Below, in pieces: positions 15,167 to 22,732 of a stretch of 64,000 nucleotides of DNA. The stretch is from a virus, in the IMG/VR virus record IMGVR_UViG_3300036766_000988, positions 124,001 to 188,000 of that record, one strand, 5' to 3'. The translations under genes were made by a program, and so were the position numbers. The notes beneath the pieces were generated by a model. It made no database searches. It saw only the letters and a program-made list of their open reading frames with translations, and was not told the DNA's origin. Numbering within the stretch: the stretch's first letter is position 1; every line of letters begins with the position of its first letter.

Positions 15167-15892
15167 ATGGATCGTCTCGCCCAGCGGGTGTTGACCCGCT
15201 TCATGACCCGGGTGGCCTTCGAAAAGGGCCTGGTCTCCTTCGGGATCAAGGATCTCGAACAGCTTTCGAAGATGGGGCGCCAGTTCGCGGTCATCTCCGC
15301 CTACCGGCCGCCGGATGAGCACGGCAAGCACGAGAACAAGCAACGCCACGGGGACTTGATGGCTGACCTCCAGCGCATGGGGTACCGCAAGTTCGAGACG
15401 CTCCGCAGCTCCTGGGAGGACATGGCCTCGGGCACCCGCCACGGTGAGCGCTCTATCCTGGTTCCCGGGATGAGCTTCAAGGACGCTACCCACCTGATGA
15501 AGAAGTACAACCAGGACGGGATCCTCTACAAAGATCCCTCCGGGTCGGTCGGCATCTACAAGAAGGACGGCAAGGCCGAGATGGCGTACGACCCCAAGAC
15601 CGGCGATCCCGCCATCTCGAAGGCGCTCGACAAGAGCGAGTACTCGAAGGGCCGTTCGATGAGCTTCGGCCTCCAGCTCGTCGAGGGAGAGATCCCCTGG
15701 TCCGACGGGCCGGTCACCGGCGAGCAGATCAAGAAGCACGTCGAGGCTACGGCCGCGAAAGCAGAGAAAAAGACGCCCAAGGAGTCCCCCAAAGAGGAAG
15801 CTCCCGAATCCTCGAAGTGGTGGGAATCCCAGACCCCCGCCTTCAAGCGGAAGTACATCGAAGAGCACCCGCAGAGCGTGTACGCGCCTTAA
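15167..15892 (+). CDS. DUF3293-like protein, 241 aa
   Basis: The core FAVISAYRPPDE...NKQRHGDLMADLQRMGY...SWEDM...ERSILVPGMS...YNQDGILYKD follows the DUF3293 pattern (structured alpha/beta, function unknown; common in phages). The last 60 aa are Lys/Glu/Pro-rich and end with WWESQTPAFKRKYIEEHPQS, a separate short motif. Its stop overlaps the convergent gene. Confidence 0.65.
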   Translation: MDRLAQRVLTRFMTRVAFEKGLVSFGIKDLEQLSKMGRQFAVISAYRPPDEHGKHENKQRHGDLMADLQRMGYRKFETLRSSWEDMASGTRHGERSILVPGMSFKDATHLMKKYNQDGILYKDPSGSVGIYKKDGKAEMAYDPKTGDPAISKALDKSEYSKGRSMSFGLQLVEGEIPWSDGPVTGEQIKKHVEATAAKAEKKTPKESPKEEAPESSKWWESQTPAFKRKYIEEHPQSVYAP

Positions 15893-16116
15893 TTCTCCGG
15901 CTGCTTCTTGGTCAGCTCCACCAGCATGGCCTCGGTCTTCTCCAGCAGCTCCTCGGGCGATGCAGCCTCGACCACGATTCCACTCGGGACGAGATCCTGA
16001 AGCACCGGACACCGTCTGCTGGTCAGACTCCCAAGGGTCTGCCGCAGACGGCTCTCGTTGATGGGCTTGTCCGGCGCTTCCGTCCTGGCCCTCTTCTTCG
16101 ATCTCCGATTGCCCAT
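15889..16116 (-). CDS. small basic protein, 75 aa
   Basis: Begins MGNRRSKKRARTEAPDKPIN, a basic disordered head, followed by a helical acidic tail (SPEELLEKTEAMLVELTK). The ATG at 16116 follows GGTGTAGGTG (16132-16123) by 6 nt; the upstream GTG lies inside that element and was rejected. Confidence 0.65.
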   Translation of the reverse strand: MGNRRSKKRARTEAPDKPINESRLRQTLGSLTSRRCPVLQDLVPSGIVVEAASPEELLEKTEAMLVELTKKQPEN

Positions 16117-16132
16117 CTCGCTCACCTACACC

Positions 16133-16564
16133 TTACAGCACTCTGGACACAGAATGGACCCAGGTGGCGAACGCGTCTTCCGGGGTGATCTCATGGTACG
16201 TCCCGAAGTGGAAGTTCCACTTGTGGTGGTTTGCCGGGAATCCCACCGGGAACGGCCGTTGCGTCGGCTTGCCCCAGTCCTCTTGCTGCTGACGCAGGAT
16301 GTCTTCGAAACTCCCGAAAACGGTCATGTACCCATCGTTGGCGAGCAGCCCCTTCTCACCCTCCCGGTAGTGGATGGTGATGCCGTACGGACCGAACTTG
16401 GTGGGCAGCGTCCAGGTGTACCCGGAAGAAGGGATGTCCTTCACGTAGCCGTCGTTCTTCTTCCCACCGTGGGCCAGCACGAACTCACCGACGAGGGAGA
16501 ACAGCTTGCTGAGCGCAGCATCCGCCTTCTTCTGGGAGAAACGGGGCTTGGGTGAGGTCTTCAT
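16133..16564 (-). CDS. hypothetical protein, 143 aa
   Basis: Not recognised. Lys-rich head, then an aromatic/Gly-rich alpha-beta body (TWTLPTKFGPYGITIHY; HHKWNFHFGTYHEITPEDAF). It starts 4 nt after a TTGAAC/TAGTAC promoter. Divergent from the GIY-YIG gene. Confidence 0.7.
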   Translation of the reverse strand: MKTSPKPRFSQKKADAALSKLFSLVGEFVLAHGGKKNDGYVKDIPSSGYTWTLPTKFGPYGITIHYREGEKGLLANDGYMTVFGSFEDILRQQQEDWGKPTQRPFPVGFPANHHKWNFHFGTYHEITPEDAFATWVHSVSRVL

Positions 16565-16568
16565 GACG

Positions 16569-16598
16569 GTACTACGTCGGGTGAGGGGAAGCGTTCAA
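16569..16598 (-). promoter_or_regulatory. TTGAAC/TAGTAC promoter, 18-bp spacer
   Basis: Reads into the 143-aa gene; the -10 ends 4 nt before its ATG. Confidence 0.7.
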
Positions 16599-16644
16599 CT
16601 TCAAACTGACTTGACTTCTTTGTAGACAACCTGGATGATAAAGG

Positions 16645-17589
16645 ATGCGCAAAGTCCTCTTACAAGGAATCTACCAGATTCGGAACACTACCAACGGGCA
16701 CTCCTACATCGGAAGCTCAGTCAACATTCACAGCCGATGGTCCGGGCACAAGTGCGACTTACGACGGGGCACCCACGACAACCCCATCGTGCAGGCGGCT
16801 TGGTTGAAGTATGGGGAAGACGCCTTCGAATGGCTCGTGCTTGAGACCGTAGAAAACAGGCTGAAGCTGCTTGAGCGTGAAGCTCAACACATGCTCGTTC
16901 TGAAACCCGAGTACAACCTGTCAAACCCCAACGAAGAGACCCTTAACATCGGACATCCCATGTCTGATGAGGCAAAGGCTCGAATCAGCAAGGCCAATAA
17001 GGGACGGAAGCGCACTGAAAAGACCCGCGACTTGATGAGTCGGCTCGCGAAGGTTCGAGGCATGCCTCAAGAAGCACAGGCACGTCAACGAGAGGCGGTG
17101 ACAGGAAGGCATCGTTCTCCCGAAGTGCGGGCGAAGATTGCTGCATCGCATCTCGGGATACGTCCTTCGGAAGAAACGAAGGCGAAGATCAGTCAAGCGT
17201 TGACGGGACAACCTGGTCGAAAGCACTCAGAAGAAGCTAAAGCTAAAATCGGTGCTGGTCGGAGGGGGAAGAAGCACACCCCAGAATCTCGGGCAAAGAT
17301 GTCAGAAGCACACAAAGGACATGAAGTCACCCCCATACATCGGGCCAACATGTCTGCTGGACAGAGGGGTCGAAAACACTCTGAAGAAACGAAAGCCAAA
17401 ATCGGAACTGGGCGAAAGGGAAAACGACACACGGCCGGGGCCAAAGCCAAGATCGCGGCTGCTCGACGTGCCCGATCTACCAGCGGTGTCGCTGCTGTTG
17501 CGCTCGTTGAGCAAGCAGAGTGTCTCGCTGCCAGGAATCCATCCATCCATCCGACGTCTTGTACTGGCCGAACCGACGATGCAGCTTGA
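16645..17589 (+). CDS. GIY-YIG homing endonuclease with NUMOD3 repeats
   Basis: 314 aa. The N-terminal GIY-YIG domain has GIYQIRNTTNGHSYIGSSVN and a downstream WLKYGEDAFEW. From about residue 105 come six or more NUMOD3-type DNA-binding repeats (KAKISQALTGQPGRKHSEEA; SRAKMSEAHKGHEVTP). Such enzymes cut DNA near their own insertion site. The last 37 codons run antisense over the end of the methyltransferase gene, so the element probably landed at the end of that gene. TTCAAA, 17 bp, TAGACA lies upstream; AAAGG directly precedes the ATG. Confidence 0.9.
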   Translation: MRKVLLQGIYQIRNTTNGHSYIGSSVNIHSRWSGHKCDLRRGTHDNPIVQAAWLKYGEDAFEWLVLETVENRLKLLEREAQHMLVLKPEYNLSNPNEETLNIGHPMSDEAKARISKANKGRKRTEKTRDLMSRLAKVRGMPQEAQARQREAVTGRHRSPEVRAKIAASHLGIRPSEETKAKISQALTGQPGRKHSEEAKAKIGAGRRGKKHTPESRAKMSEAHKGHEVTPIHRANMSAGQRGRKHSEETKAKIGTGRKGKRHTAGAKAKIAAARRARSTSGVAAVALVEQAECLAARNPSIHPTSCTGRTDDAA

Positions 17590-18088
17590 TCATCTCCGGT
17601 AAATTGTCGAGGGTAACGTACGGCCAGATGTCGTGGTAGATGGTCGAGAACTTGGTACCCTTCACCGGCTTCCACTCGAAGATGTCGGCTTCGACGACCT
17701 CGACCTTCTTGGGGAGGTAGGGTCCGACGAGCTTCACGACGTCGGGGCTCATCTCGACAACCGTCACCTTGGTGACCTCGGGCTTTGCCGCGATGGGGTG
17801 CAGGATCATCCCGAGGCCGAGTCCGGCGATCAGGACGTGACCGTGCGCCTGTCGGATGACCTGACGGTTGGTCCGCTGCTCCATCGGGGTGTCGCTCATC
17901 ATGAGGGTCCCGTTGACGAGCAGGTGCGCGTACACACCTGCCGGAACGTAGTCGTCCATGCGGCGGTGAATCGCGGCTCGGAGCTGCGTCATGTCGGCCG
18001 CCTGCGGGGTGACCTCGACGTGTCGGATCTCCACCTTGCCCGAGATACCCTCGGGGATGATCTTGGCGAGGCTGGGGAACTGGATCAC
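17477..18088 (-). CDS. class I SAM-dependent methyltransferase-like protein
   Basis: 203 aa. Motif I VLIAGLGLGMIL, then the acidic VTVVEMSPDVVKLV and the motif KVEVVEADIFEW followed by YDTIWPY-like FSTIYHDIWPYVTL. This is a Rossmann methyltransferase of the kind found as orphan genes in phages; the substrate is unknown. The 3' 113 bases overlap the convergent GIY-YIG gene. It overlaps the upstream gene by 4 nt. Confidence 0.85.
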   Translation of the reverse strand: MIQFPSLAKIIPEGISGKVEIRHVEVTPQAADMTQLRAAIHRRMDDYVPAGVYAHLLVNGTLMMSDTPMEQRTNRQVIRQAHGHVLIAGLGLGMILHPIAAKPEVTKVTVVEMSPDVVKLVGPYLPKKVEVVEADIFEWKPVKGTKFSTIYHDIWPYVTLDNLPEMIKLHRRFGQYKTSDGWMDSWQRDTLLAQRAQQQRHRW

Positions 18089-18600
18089 GACTCGTCTCCG
18101 AGGTCGGGGAGGATGCCGGGATTTCGGCGTTCGATGGCCCGGATGGCGGCGGTGATGTCCTTGACCGTCGTGGCAGCGGGAGTCTTGGGAAGCGCTTCGT
18201 AGTAGGCCTTCATCTTGTCGAGGATGTACTCGACTGCGAGATCGACCCTGCCGTAGTTGACGGTGTGCCGACCCTTGTAGGCCTTATCGTTGTAGTCCTT
18301 GAGGGTCGGCGGGTTCATGAAGTGACCCTTGTGGACCCAGCAGTCGATGAAGATGCCGTCGGTGTTTCGGTGCTCCCCAAACGTGATGAGGAGACAGGTC
18401 TTGTCCGAGAAGCTCCGACGGACGTTCAAGCAGACGCCGCGCTCCCGACCGTTGTACCAGGGGGACGTCTCGATCTCGATCTTGTACGTACCAAGATCCT
18501 TGTCGTACTCGGCGAAGGCGGGCTCCCGACGCGAGAGCATCGCCAAGACCGCCAAGGCCTGGGGGTTGAGGTTGAAGGTGGGGTCGCCGATGGTGTTCAT
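18085..18600 (-). CDS. hypothetical protein, 171 aa
   Basis: Not recognised. Beta-rich core (YKIEIETSPWYNGRERGVCL; TCLLITFGEHRNTDGIFID) and a helical C-terminus. It is translationally coupled to the methyltransferase downstream, so the two may function together. Confidence 0.75.
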   Translation of the reverse strand: MNTIGDPTFNLNPQALAVLAMLSRREPAFAEYDKDLGTYKIEIETSPWYNGRERGVCLNVRRSFSDKTCLLITFGEHRNTDGIFIDCWVHKGHFMNPPTLKDYNDKAYKGRHTVNYGRVDLAVEYILDKMKAYYEALPKTPAATTVKDITAAIRAIERRNPGILPDLGDES

Positions 18601-18604
18601 GGTT

Positions 18605-18634
18605 GTGCTACGCCGGGCAGGTCTCTTCGATCAA
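18605..18634 (-). promoter_or_regulatory. TTGATC/TAGCAC promoter, 18-bp spacer
   Basis: A divergent member of the class. It overlaps the last codon of the CheY-like gene and ends 4 nt before the ATG at 18600. Confidence 0.55.
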
Positions 18635-18970
18635 CCGGCGAAGATCGTCCGGCCGCATCGGTTTCAGGAACACCTTGGTGGCCCCACAGGCGGTCCCGAT
18701 TCGGAAGACCTCCATGTTCCCCGAAATGAGCACCACGGGGATCTCGGGGTATCGAGCCCGCACGATCTCACAGAACTCGTCGCCGTCCATCCTGGGCATT
18801 TCGAGGTCCGACAGGATGAGGTCCGGCCTGAAGCCCCCTTCGAGAAGCGGTAACGCCTCCCCAGGGCACATGCACAGGGTGGAGTCGCAGTTCAGCATCG
18901 AGAGCATCCGGCCGTACGCGGAACGTATCTGCCGATCGTCTTCGACGACGAGAACCTTGGGAGCTGCCAT
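18608..18970 (-). CDS. single-domain response regulator (CheY-like receiver)
   Basis: 120 aa, one receiver domain and nothing else. All hallmark residues are present: acidic pair D11/D12 (VLVVEDD), phosphoacceptor D55 (LILSDLEMP), S83 (VVLISGN) and K103 (KVFLKPM). It should accept a phosphoryl group from a histidine kinase or small donor. No kinase gene is near, so it may tap host signalling. The ATG at 18970 begins the domain exactly; the longer frame upstream is not domain-like. Confidence 0.9.
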   Translation of the reverse strand: MAAPKVLVVEDDRQIRSAYGRMLSMLNCDSTLCMCPGEALPLLEGGFRPDLILSDLEMPRMDGDEFCEIVRARYPEIPVVLISGNMEVFRIGTACGATKVFLKPMRPDDLRRLIEETCPA

Positions 18971-18995
18971 GGGGGCCTTCTTGGGGGTGAGGGGT

Positions 18996-19451
18996 TCAGG
19001 CGGTGTGGCGGGCGAAGTCGAGCTTCTTCGAGGTGAGCGCCGCCGCAGCCAGCTCGGCCGCGTTGGGGGCACCAGCCGCCACAGCTTCGAGGACGGCTTC
19101 GAAGAGCTTGTCTTCGAGCCCGTGGGCGGCATCGAAGTCGCCAGCACAGGCCATGATCTCGGCGACCTTCTGGGTCACGTCCTTGACCGTCAGGCTGAGA
19201 TGGGCGGCGAGGTACCACTGGCCCTTGTCGAACTTGATGAGCCCGCCCTTGCGGAGGCTCTGAAGGGCGCGGTCGACGACGCGCTCGACGGGCAGCCCGT
19301 GATCGCCATCGACGAAGCGGGTCGTGAAGCCGCACACCACGACGAAGTGGCCCGACGTGCGACCCTGGGTCGGGTTCTTGAGGTACTCCAAGATCTTCGT
19401 CTTGGTGGTCTCGACCGCGAGCTTCTCGGTGCTGCCTTCGGGGGTCTTCAT
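18996..19451 (-). CDS. winged-helix-like protein, 151 aa
   Basis: The N-terminal half (TKILEYLKNP...VERVVDRALQSLRKGGLIKFDKGQWYL) has the helix, helix, wing order of a small DNA-binding domain. The C-terminal half is Ala-rich and helical. A CCCAGGAGACCCCC site precedes the ATG at 19451, although an in-frame ATG at 19493 lies 6 nt after the -10; both starts are possible. It lies next to the CheY-like gene, so a two-gene regulatory pair is possible. Confidence 0.65.
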   Translation of the reverse strand: MKTPEGSTEKLAVETTKTKILEYLKNPTQGRTSGHFVVVCGFTTRFVDGDHGLPVERVVDRALQSLRKGGLIKFDKGQWYLAAHLSLTVKDVTQKVAEIMACAGDFDAAHGLEDKLFEAVLEAVAAGAPNAAELAAAALTSKKLDFARHTA

Positions 19452-19499
19452 GGGGGTCTCCTGGGGGACGTGAAAGACGGGGAGAGCCCCCATCTAGCA

Positions 19500-19528
19500 G
19501 TACTACGCCGTGGGGGCCCTTGGTTCAG
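19500..19528 (-). promoter_or_regulatory. CTGAAC/TAGTAC promoter
   Basis: 17-bp spacer ending GGCG. It leaves a leader of about 40 nt with a strong ribosome site for the winged-helix gene. Confidence 0.7.
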
Positions 19529-19534
19529 CAGCTT

Positions 19535-19876
19535 CTAGAAGCTGGGATCGCGGTAGGCCGAGTACTCGCCGAGCGAGAGGAAGCCGCTGCGCTTGTTGCC
19601 CTTCGAGACGTAACGGCCGTTCTTGCGGCGCGTGAAGACGCGGACGGCGCCCTCGGGGTCGGCGACGAACAGGTAGCGCTGCTGCTCCGAGAAGATCGAG
19701 CCCGATGCCAAGCGGCTCTTGGCATCGCGTGTGGTGACCTCGTGGCCGCTCTTCGAGACGGCGACGACCGTCACGGCGTAGCGGTCACTGCCGACCTGGT
19801 AGGAGGCGGGCAGCCCGACGACGGGGACGACGGGGGTTTCTTCGGACGAGAGATTCGAGGCGGTCGAGGTGGGCAT
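19535..19876 (-). CDS. hypothetical protein, 113 aa
   Basis: Not recognised. A beta-rich middle (DRYAVTVVAVSKSGHEVTTR; RYLFVADPEGAVRVF) resembles a small SH3-like fold. The ATG at 19876 is 4 nt past the -10; the frame upstream of it lies in the promoter. Confidence 0.65.
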   Translation of the reverse strand: MPTSTASNLSSEETPVVPVVGLPASYQVGSDRYAVTVVAVSKSGHEVTTRDAKSRLASGSIFSEQQRYLFVADPEGAVRVFTRRKNGRYVSKGNKRSGFLSLGEYSAYRDPSF

Positions 19877-19880
19877 GAGG

Positions 19881-19909
19881 CTACTACGCTCCTTGAAGAT
19901 TTGGTTCAA
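19881..19909 (-). promoter_or_regulatory. TTGAAC/TAGTAG promoter
   Basis: 17-bp spacer; overlaps the end of the upstream gene (stop 19906). ATG 4 nt downstream. Confidence 0.7.
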
Positions 19910-20187
19910 CCCTGGATCGGATCCCGCGTGTAGGTCGCCAGGATCTCGCCCGTCCGCTGGTCCTTGATTCGAGCCGTCAGGATGTGGGTCAGCCCGATGT
20001 GGCTGTTGACGCCCCCTGGGGAGGTCGAGGCCTCGTACCCAAGAGCGTACTTCTTGAGGTTCTCGGTCGTGGCCTTGCCGTCAGCCGGGATCAGGCCCCG
20101 CTTGCGCATCCTCCACTCGGAGGGAGTCCAGTGCCCACGATCCGTGGTGACCTCGACGACGAACGGGATGAGTCGGCTGTGTCCCAT
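19906..20187 (-). CDS. hypothetical protein, 93 aa
   Basis: Not recognised. Begins MGHSRLIPFVVEVTTDRGHW, strand-rich, ending EILATYTRDPIQG. One gene per promoter, as in its neighbours. Confidence 0.7.
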   Translation of the reverse strand: MGHSRLIPFVVEVTTDRGHWTPSEWRMRKRGLIPADGKATTENLKKYALGYEASTSPGGVNSHIGLTHILTARIKDQRTGEILATYTRDPIQG

Positions 20188-20191
20188 GAAG

Positions 20192-20221
20192 TTACTACGC
20201 CGTCGATCCCTTTGGGTTCAG
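20192..20221 (-). promoter_or_regulatory. CTGAAC/TAGTAA promoter, 18-bp spacer
   Basis: The upstream gene's TGA is part of CTGAAC. ATG 4 nt past the -10. Confidence 0.7.
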
Positions 20222-20517
20222 CCGAGAAGATGCAGCACTTCTCGGACGTCGCTGTCGGTCAGCCCACAGGACTCTCCCTCCGCGTCCGCCTTGCAGACGA
20301 AGAAAGTACCCACGATGTGGGTATCGCCGACCACCCGGTTGAACGGCAGCCGTTGGAGGAGCCCTTCCTCGTTGCAGAAGAGGTCGAACCGGCCCAGCCG
20401 GACCAGCTCGATCAAGCCGCCCACGACCGCCTGCATCCCTTCCAAGGACGACGGAATCTCCTGGATCATGGGAAATCCGCCCGGCTTGCAGATGACGACC
20501 TGCATGGTTTTCGGCAT
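20218..20517 (-). CDS. DUF3846-like protein, 99 aa
   Basis: Reads MQVVICKPGGFPMIQEI..LEGMQAVVGGLIELVR..FDLFCNEEGLLQRLPFNRVV..IVGTFFVCK, the DUF3846 pattern (a small alpha/beta domain common in phages and mobile elements, role unknown). The ATG at 20517 has a GGGAG site; the frame upstream belongs to the adjacent gene. It shares a transcript with the DUF4314-like gene. Confidence 0.8.
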   Translation of the reverse strand: MPKTMQVVICKPGGFPMIQEIPSSLEGMQAVVGGLIELVRLGRFDLFCNEEGLLQRLPFNRVVGDTHIVGTFFVCKADAEGESCGLTDSDVREVLHLLG

Positions 20518-20528
20518 GAAAGTCTCCC

Positions 20529-20732
20529 TCAGATCTTTCGGATGCGGTCCGGCGGACAGACGACCATCAGGGTGCGGCCGTTGTCCCACAGGACATCGAT
20601 TTGGGTGAAGTTGTCGCCGGGCCCGAGCCGCACAGGTTCGACGTGACGAACCGTGCCCTTGGTACCCGGCGCAATCGGATTGGGGTCGTCGCTCATGCGG
20701 ATCATCTCGATCCGGTCACCGGTGGCGAACAT
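20529..20732 (-). CDS. DUF4314-like protein, 67 aa
   Basis: GDRIEMIRMSDDPNPIAPGT, then GTVRHV..and IDVLWDNGRTLMVVCPPD. This is the short beta-barrel domain DUF4314, often found beside DUF3846 in phages, as here. The TGATG junction with the upstream small gene suggests coupled translation. Confidence 0.8.
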   Translation of the reverse strand: MFATGDRIEMIRMSDDPNPIAPGTKGTVRHVEPVRLGPGDNFTQIDVLWDNGRTLMVVCPPDRIRKI

Positions 20733-20893
20733 CACTCCGCCCCCATGTAGGTGTAGGCGAAGAGCGCACGACGAACCTCTGCCACAGCCGCCTTCTCCTC
20801 GTTCGCACGAGCCACCTTGTCCGCCGCCGGAGCGGGGACAACGACGAACCGGATGACGACAGGGGTAACAGGGGTGAGGACCATCGAAACCAT
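20732..20893 (-). CDS. small protein, 53 aa
   Basis: MVSMVLTPVTPVVIRFVVVP, then a charged helix KVARANEEKAAVAEVRRALF. A short hydrophobic beta-type head, not a clear membrane helix. It starts 4 nt after a CTGAAC/TAGTAG promoter and is followed by the DUF4314 and DUF3846-like genes in one unit. Not recognised. Confidence 0.7.
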   Translation of the reverse strand: MVSMVLTPVTPVVIRFVVVPAPAADKVARANEEKAAVAEVRRALFAYTYMGAE

Positions 20894-20897
20894 ACAG

Positions 20898-20926
20898 CTA
20901 CTACACCTCGGGATCCCTTAGTTCAG
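20898..20926 (-). promoter_or_regulatory. CTGAAC/TAGTAG promoter
   Basis: 17-bp spacer ending GGTG; drives the three-gene unit 20893-20218. Confidence 0.75.
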
Positions 20927-20946
20927 CCAGGATTCGTTCTTGGGTG

Positions 20947-21246
20947 TTACTTGATCAGCTCGACGAAGTCCTCGAAGTAGATGATGACCTCGTGCTTCCC
21001 TTCGGCGTGACCGTGCTCCCAGGCCAGCTCGAAACAGCGCTGTGCCTTCGGGTTTCCGGTGACCCCGTGCTCCTCGAAGAGATCTTGCTTGAATTGCTCG
21101 CGGAGCTGCTGCACCTCGTCCCGGTAGGCCTTCTTGAGGGCCTCTTCCTGGGCGTTGATCTTGGTGGGCCAGGGGCTCTTGGGGGCATAGCAGCCCTGCT
21201 TCAACCTCTCCAACACGGTACGGGTATCCACGATGGTTTTGGGCAT
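20947..21246 (-). CDS. hypothetical helical protein, 99 aa
   Basis: Not recognised. A long charged helix (AQEEALKKAYRDEVQQLREQ) followed by CFELAWEHGHAEGKHEVIIYF. It has its own promoter 4 nt before the ATG. Confidence 0.7.
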   Translation of the reverse strand: MPKTIVDTRTVLERLKQGCYAPKSPWPTKINAQEEALKKAYRDEVQQLREQFKQDLFEEHGVTGNPKAQRCFELAWEHGHAEGKHEVIIYFEDFVELIK

Positions 21247-21250
21247 GCTG

Positions 21251-21279
21251 CTACTACGCCGCCAAGAGGCTGCGTTCAG
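21251..21279 (-). promoter_or_regulatory. CTGAAC/TAGTAG promoter
   Basis: 17-bp spacer ending GGCG; CTGAAC contains the TGA stop of the 21276 gene. Confidence 0.75.
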
Positions 21280-21608
21280 CGAGCTTCGGGAATGTCGTTG
21301 AGGTCTGCCTCGAACCAGTAGCCGCCCGTCCCCGCCCAGCGAACGCTCGGGTTCGTCAGGGGCACCTTGGTGACGATGAAGTGGTACGGAGGCTCCGTCG
21401 CCTGCTCGTGTTTGGTATCCGTCGAACCAGGGAGGATGTGGTCGACTTTGACCCGGTAGGTACGAGCGGCGACGCGATCCTTCATCTGGGGATGCGTCGT
21501 TCGAAGGTGCGTACCCTTCGGGATCGTCACCGTGTCGCCTCGCTTGACGGGCAGATCCGCGTCCTCGTGGAAGCCGACGTACTTCGGGGTGTTAACAGAA
21601 GGGGCCAT
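21276..21608 (-). CDS. hypothetical beta-rich protein, 110 aa
   Basis: Not recognised. DLPVKRGDTVTIPKGTHLRT and TYRVKVDHILPG suggest an SH3-like barrel; ends GGYWFEADLNDIPEAR. Its -35 is TTCAAC rather than CTGAAC. Confidence 0.7.
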   Translation of the reverse strand: MAPSVNTPKYVGFHEDADLPVKRGDTVTIPKGTHLRTTHPQMKDRVAARTYRVKVDHILPGSTDTKHEQATEPPYHFIVTKVPLTNPSVRWAGTGGYWFEADLNDIPEAR

Positions 21609-21612
21609 GAAA

Positions 21613-21641
21613 GTACTAGGGTGTTGTATATACTTGTTGAA
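21613..21641 (-). promoter_or_regulatory. TTCAAC/TAGTAC promoter
   Basis: 17-bp spacer. It lies at the edge of a gene-free stretch (21609-21817) that is AT-richer than its surroundings and contains two copies of TCCGGAGCGG (21650 and 21780 regions). Confidence 0.65.
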
Positions 21642-21817
21642 CCAAAAAACGACTCCGGAGCGGCTATTTTTATTCAGGGTCTAGGCATCAAGGTAGGAAA
21701 TCTCACTTGATTTGAGCCGGGTTCTAGGACTTAGACCGAATAGGTCACCCCGTTAGTTCTGGGTTATTATGAAAAACGGTTCCGGAGCGGGGATTTGATC
21801 TTGTCCCTAAGTACGAC

Positions 21818-22087
21818 CTACTGATGCGTGCCCAGCTCGACGCCAGCCAGGAAGGCCCAGATGAGCTGCCACAGAGCCAGATCGGTGACTTCCTGGAAGT
21901 TCCCAAGCCAGGCATCGGCGAATCCATCCCGGCGACGAACCTGAAGGTCGTACCCACGCCCTCTTTGGATGAGGGTAAACGTCCAGCCTTCGACGACGAA
22001 CTTGGAAGTGCCGCCTTCCTGGTACCGGACCCAGAAGTCGTGAACCTCCGCAGGAACTGTTTCAGGCGTCAGCGTGGTCCTGGGCAT
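21818..22087 (-). CDS. hypothetical protein, 89 aa
   Basis: Not recognised. VPAEVHDFWVRYQEGGTSKF and VEGWTFTLIQRGRGYDLQVR give an alpha/beta body; C-terminal hydrophobic helix (LALWQLIWAFLAGVELG). The ATG at 22087 overlaps the upstream TGA. Confidence 0.7.
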   Translation of the reverse strand: MPRTTLTPETVPAEVHDFWVRYQEGGTSKFVVEGWTFTLIQRGRGYDLQVRRRDGFADAWLGNFQEVTDLALWQLIWAFLAGVELGTHQ

Positions 22088-22467
22088 CAGGTGTCGAGCC
22101 CCCAGTAGATCTGGAAGGTCTCCAGCTCTTCGAGCAGCTCCACCAGCCGGGTGTTGAGCCTCACGGCCTTGCGGGCTTGGTCGAGACGCGAGAGGGTTGT
22201 GCCGCACTGGATGCGGAGATTCACGGGCAGCAGGTGCTGCTCCACGGACGAAATCTCCGCCCTGATGAGGGCCTCGTCGCGATGGGCCTGGGGGAGCTTG
22301 GCGAGCTGCACGCATTCGAGCCCCACGCACCAGATGGTACCCACGGGATGATCGTCGCGAACGACGAGCTGCTCGACCGTTGCGTCTTCGGCATCGACCG
22401 CGATGATTTTCCCCAGGGTCTTTTGCCCGTGGAGACGTCCAAACAGCACCCGATCACCCTTCAACAT
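22087..22467 (-). CDS. KOW/SH3-like paralogue A, 126 aa
   Basis: Begins MLKGDRVLFGRLHGQKTLGK and has HPVGTIWCV. The N-terminal 55 aa closely resemble the gene at 23725-24174 (MVRGDKVYFGRAHGEKTLGE; FAVGTIWRV), so the two are paralogues with different helical C-terminal halves. The GD-V-FGR pattern suggests a small barrel that may bind nucleic acid. Function unknown. Confidence 0.75.
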   Translation of the reverse strand: MLKGDRVLFGRLHGQKTLGKIIAVDAEDATVEQLVVRDDHPVGTIWCVGLECVQLAKLPQAHRDEALIRAEISSVEQHLLPVNLRIQCGTTLSRLDQARKAVRLNTRLVELLEELETFQIYWGLDT

Positions 22468-22478
22468 GGCCTCTACCC

Positions 22479-22727
22479 TTACTTGGGGTCCCGCAGGATG
22501 GCCCCGAGATCTTGCATGGCCCCATCACCCGAGAGCCCGCTCTTGACGGGCTCCCACTCGTCGTAGAGGGCCTGGATGCGAGCGAGCTTCTGCTCGGCCT
22601 CAGCCAGCCGTTCCTTCGTGCCCTCGAAGCACGCCTCATCCGTGTGGGGCTCGGCCCACTGGCTCATCAAGACAAGGGCCTTGCAGTGCGGACAGAGGAC
22701 GAAGCCGGGGGGCAGCGGTTCAGCCAT
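22479..22727 (-). CDS. zinc-finger-like helical protein, 82 aa
   Basis: FVLCPHCKALVLMSQWAEPHTDEACF provides C-x2-C and H/C ligands for one zinc; a helical region (RLAEAEQKLARIQALYDEWE) follows. Not recognised. The frame upstream of 22727 is shadow. Confidence 0.7.
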   Translation of the reverse strand: MAEPLPPGFVLCPHCKALVLMSQWAEPHTDEACFEGTKERLAEAEQKLARIQALYDEWEPVKSGLSGDGAMQDLGAILRDPK

Positions 22728-22732
22728 GGGGA

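Noticed and set aside
21645-21795. Two copies of TCCGGAGCGG as a mobile element
   Set aside because: Only about 10-13 matching bases, no gene between them, and no target duplication.
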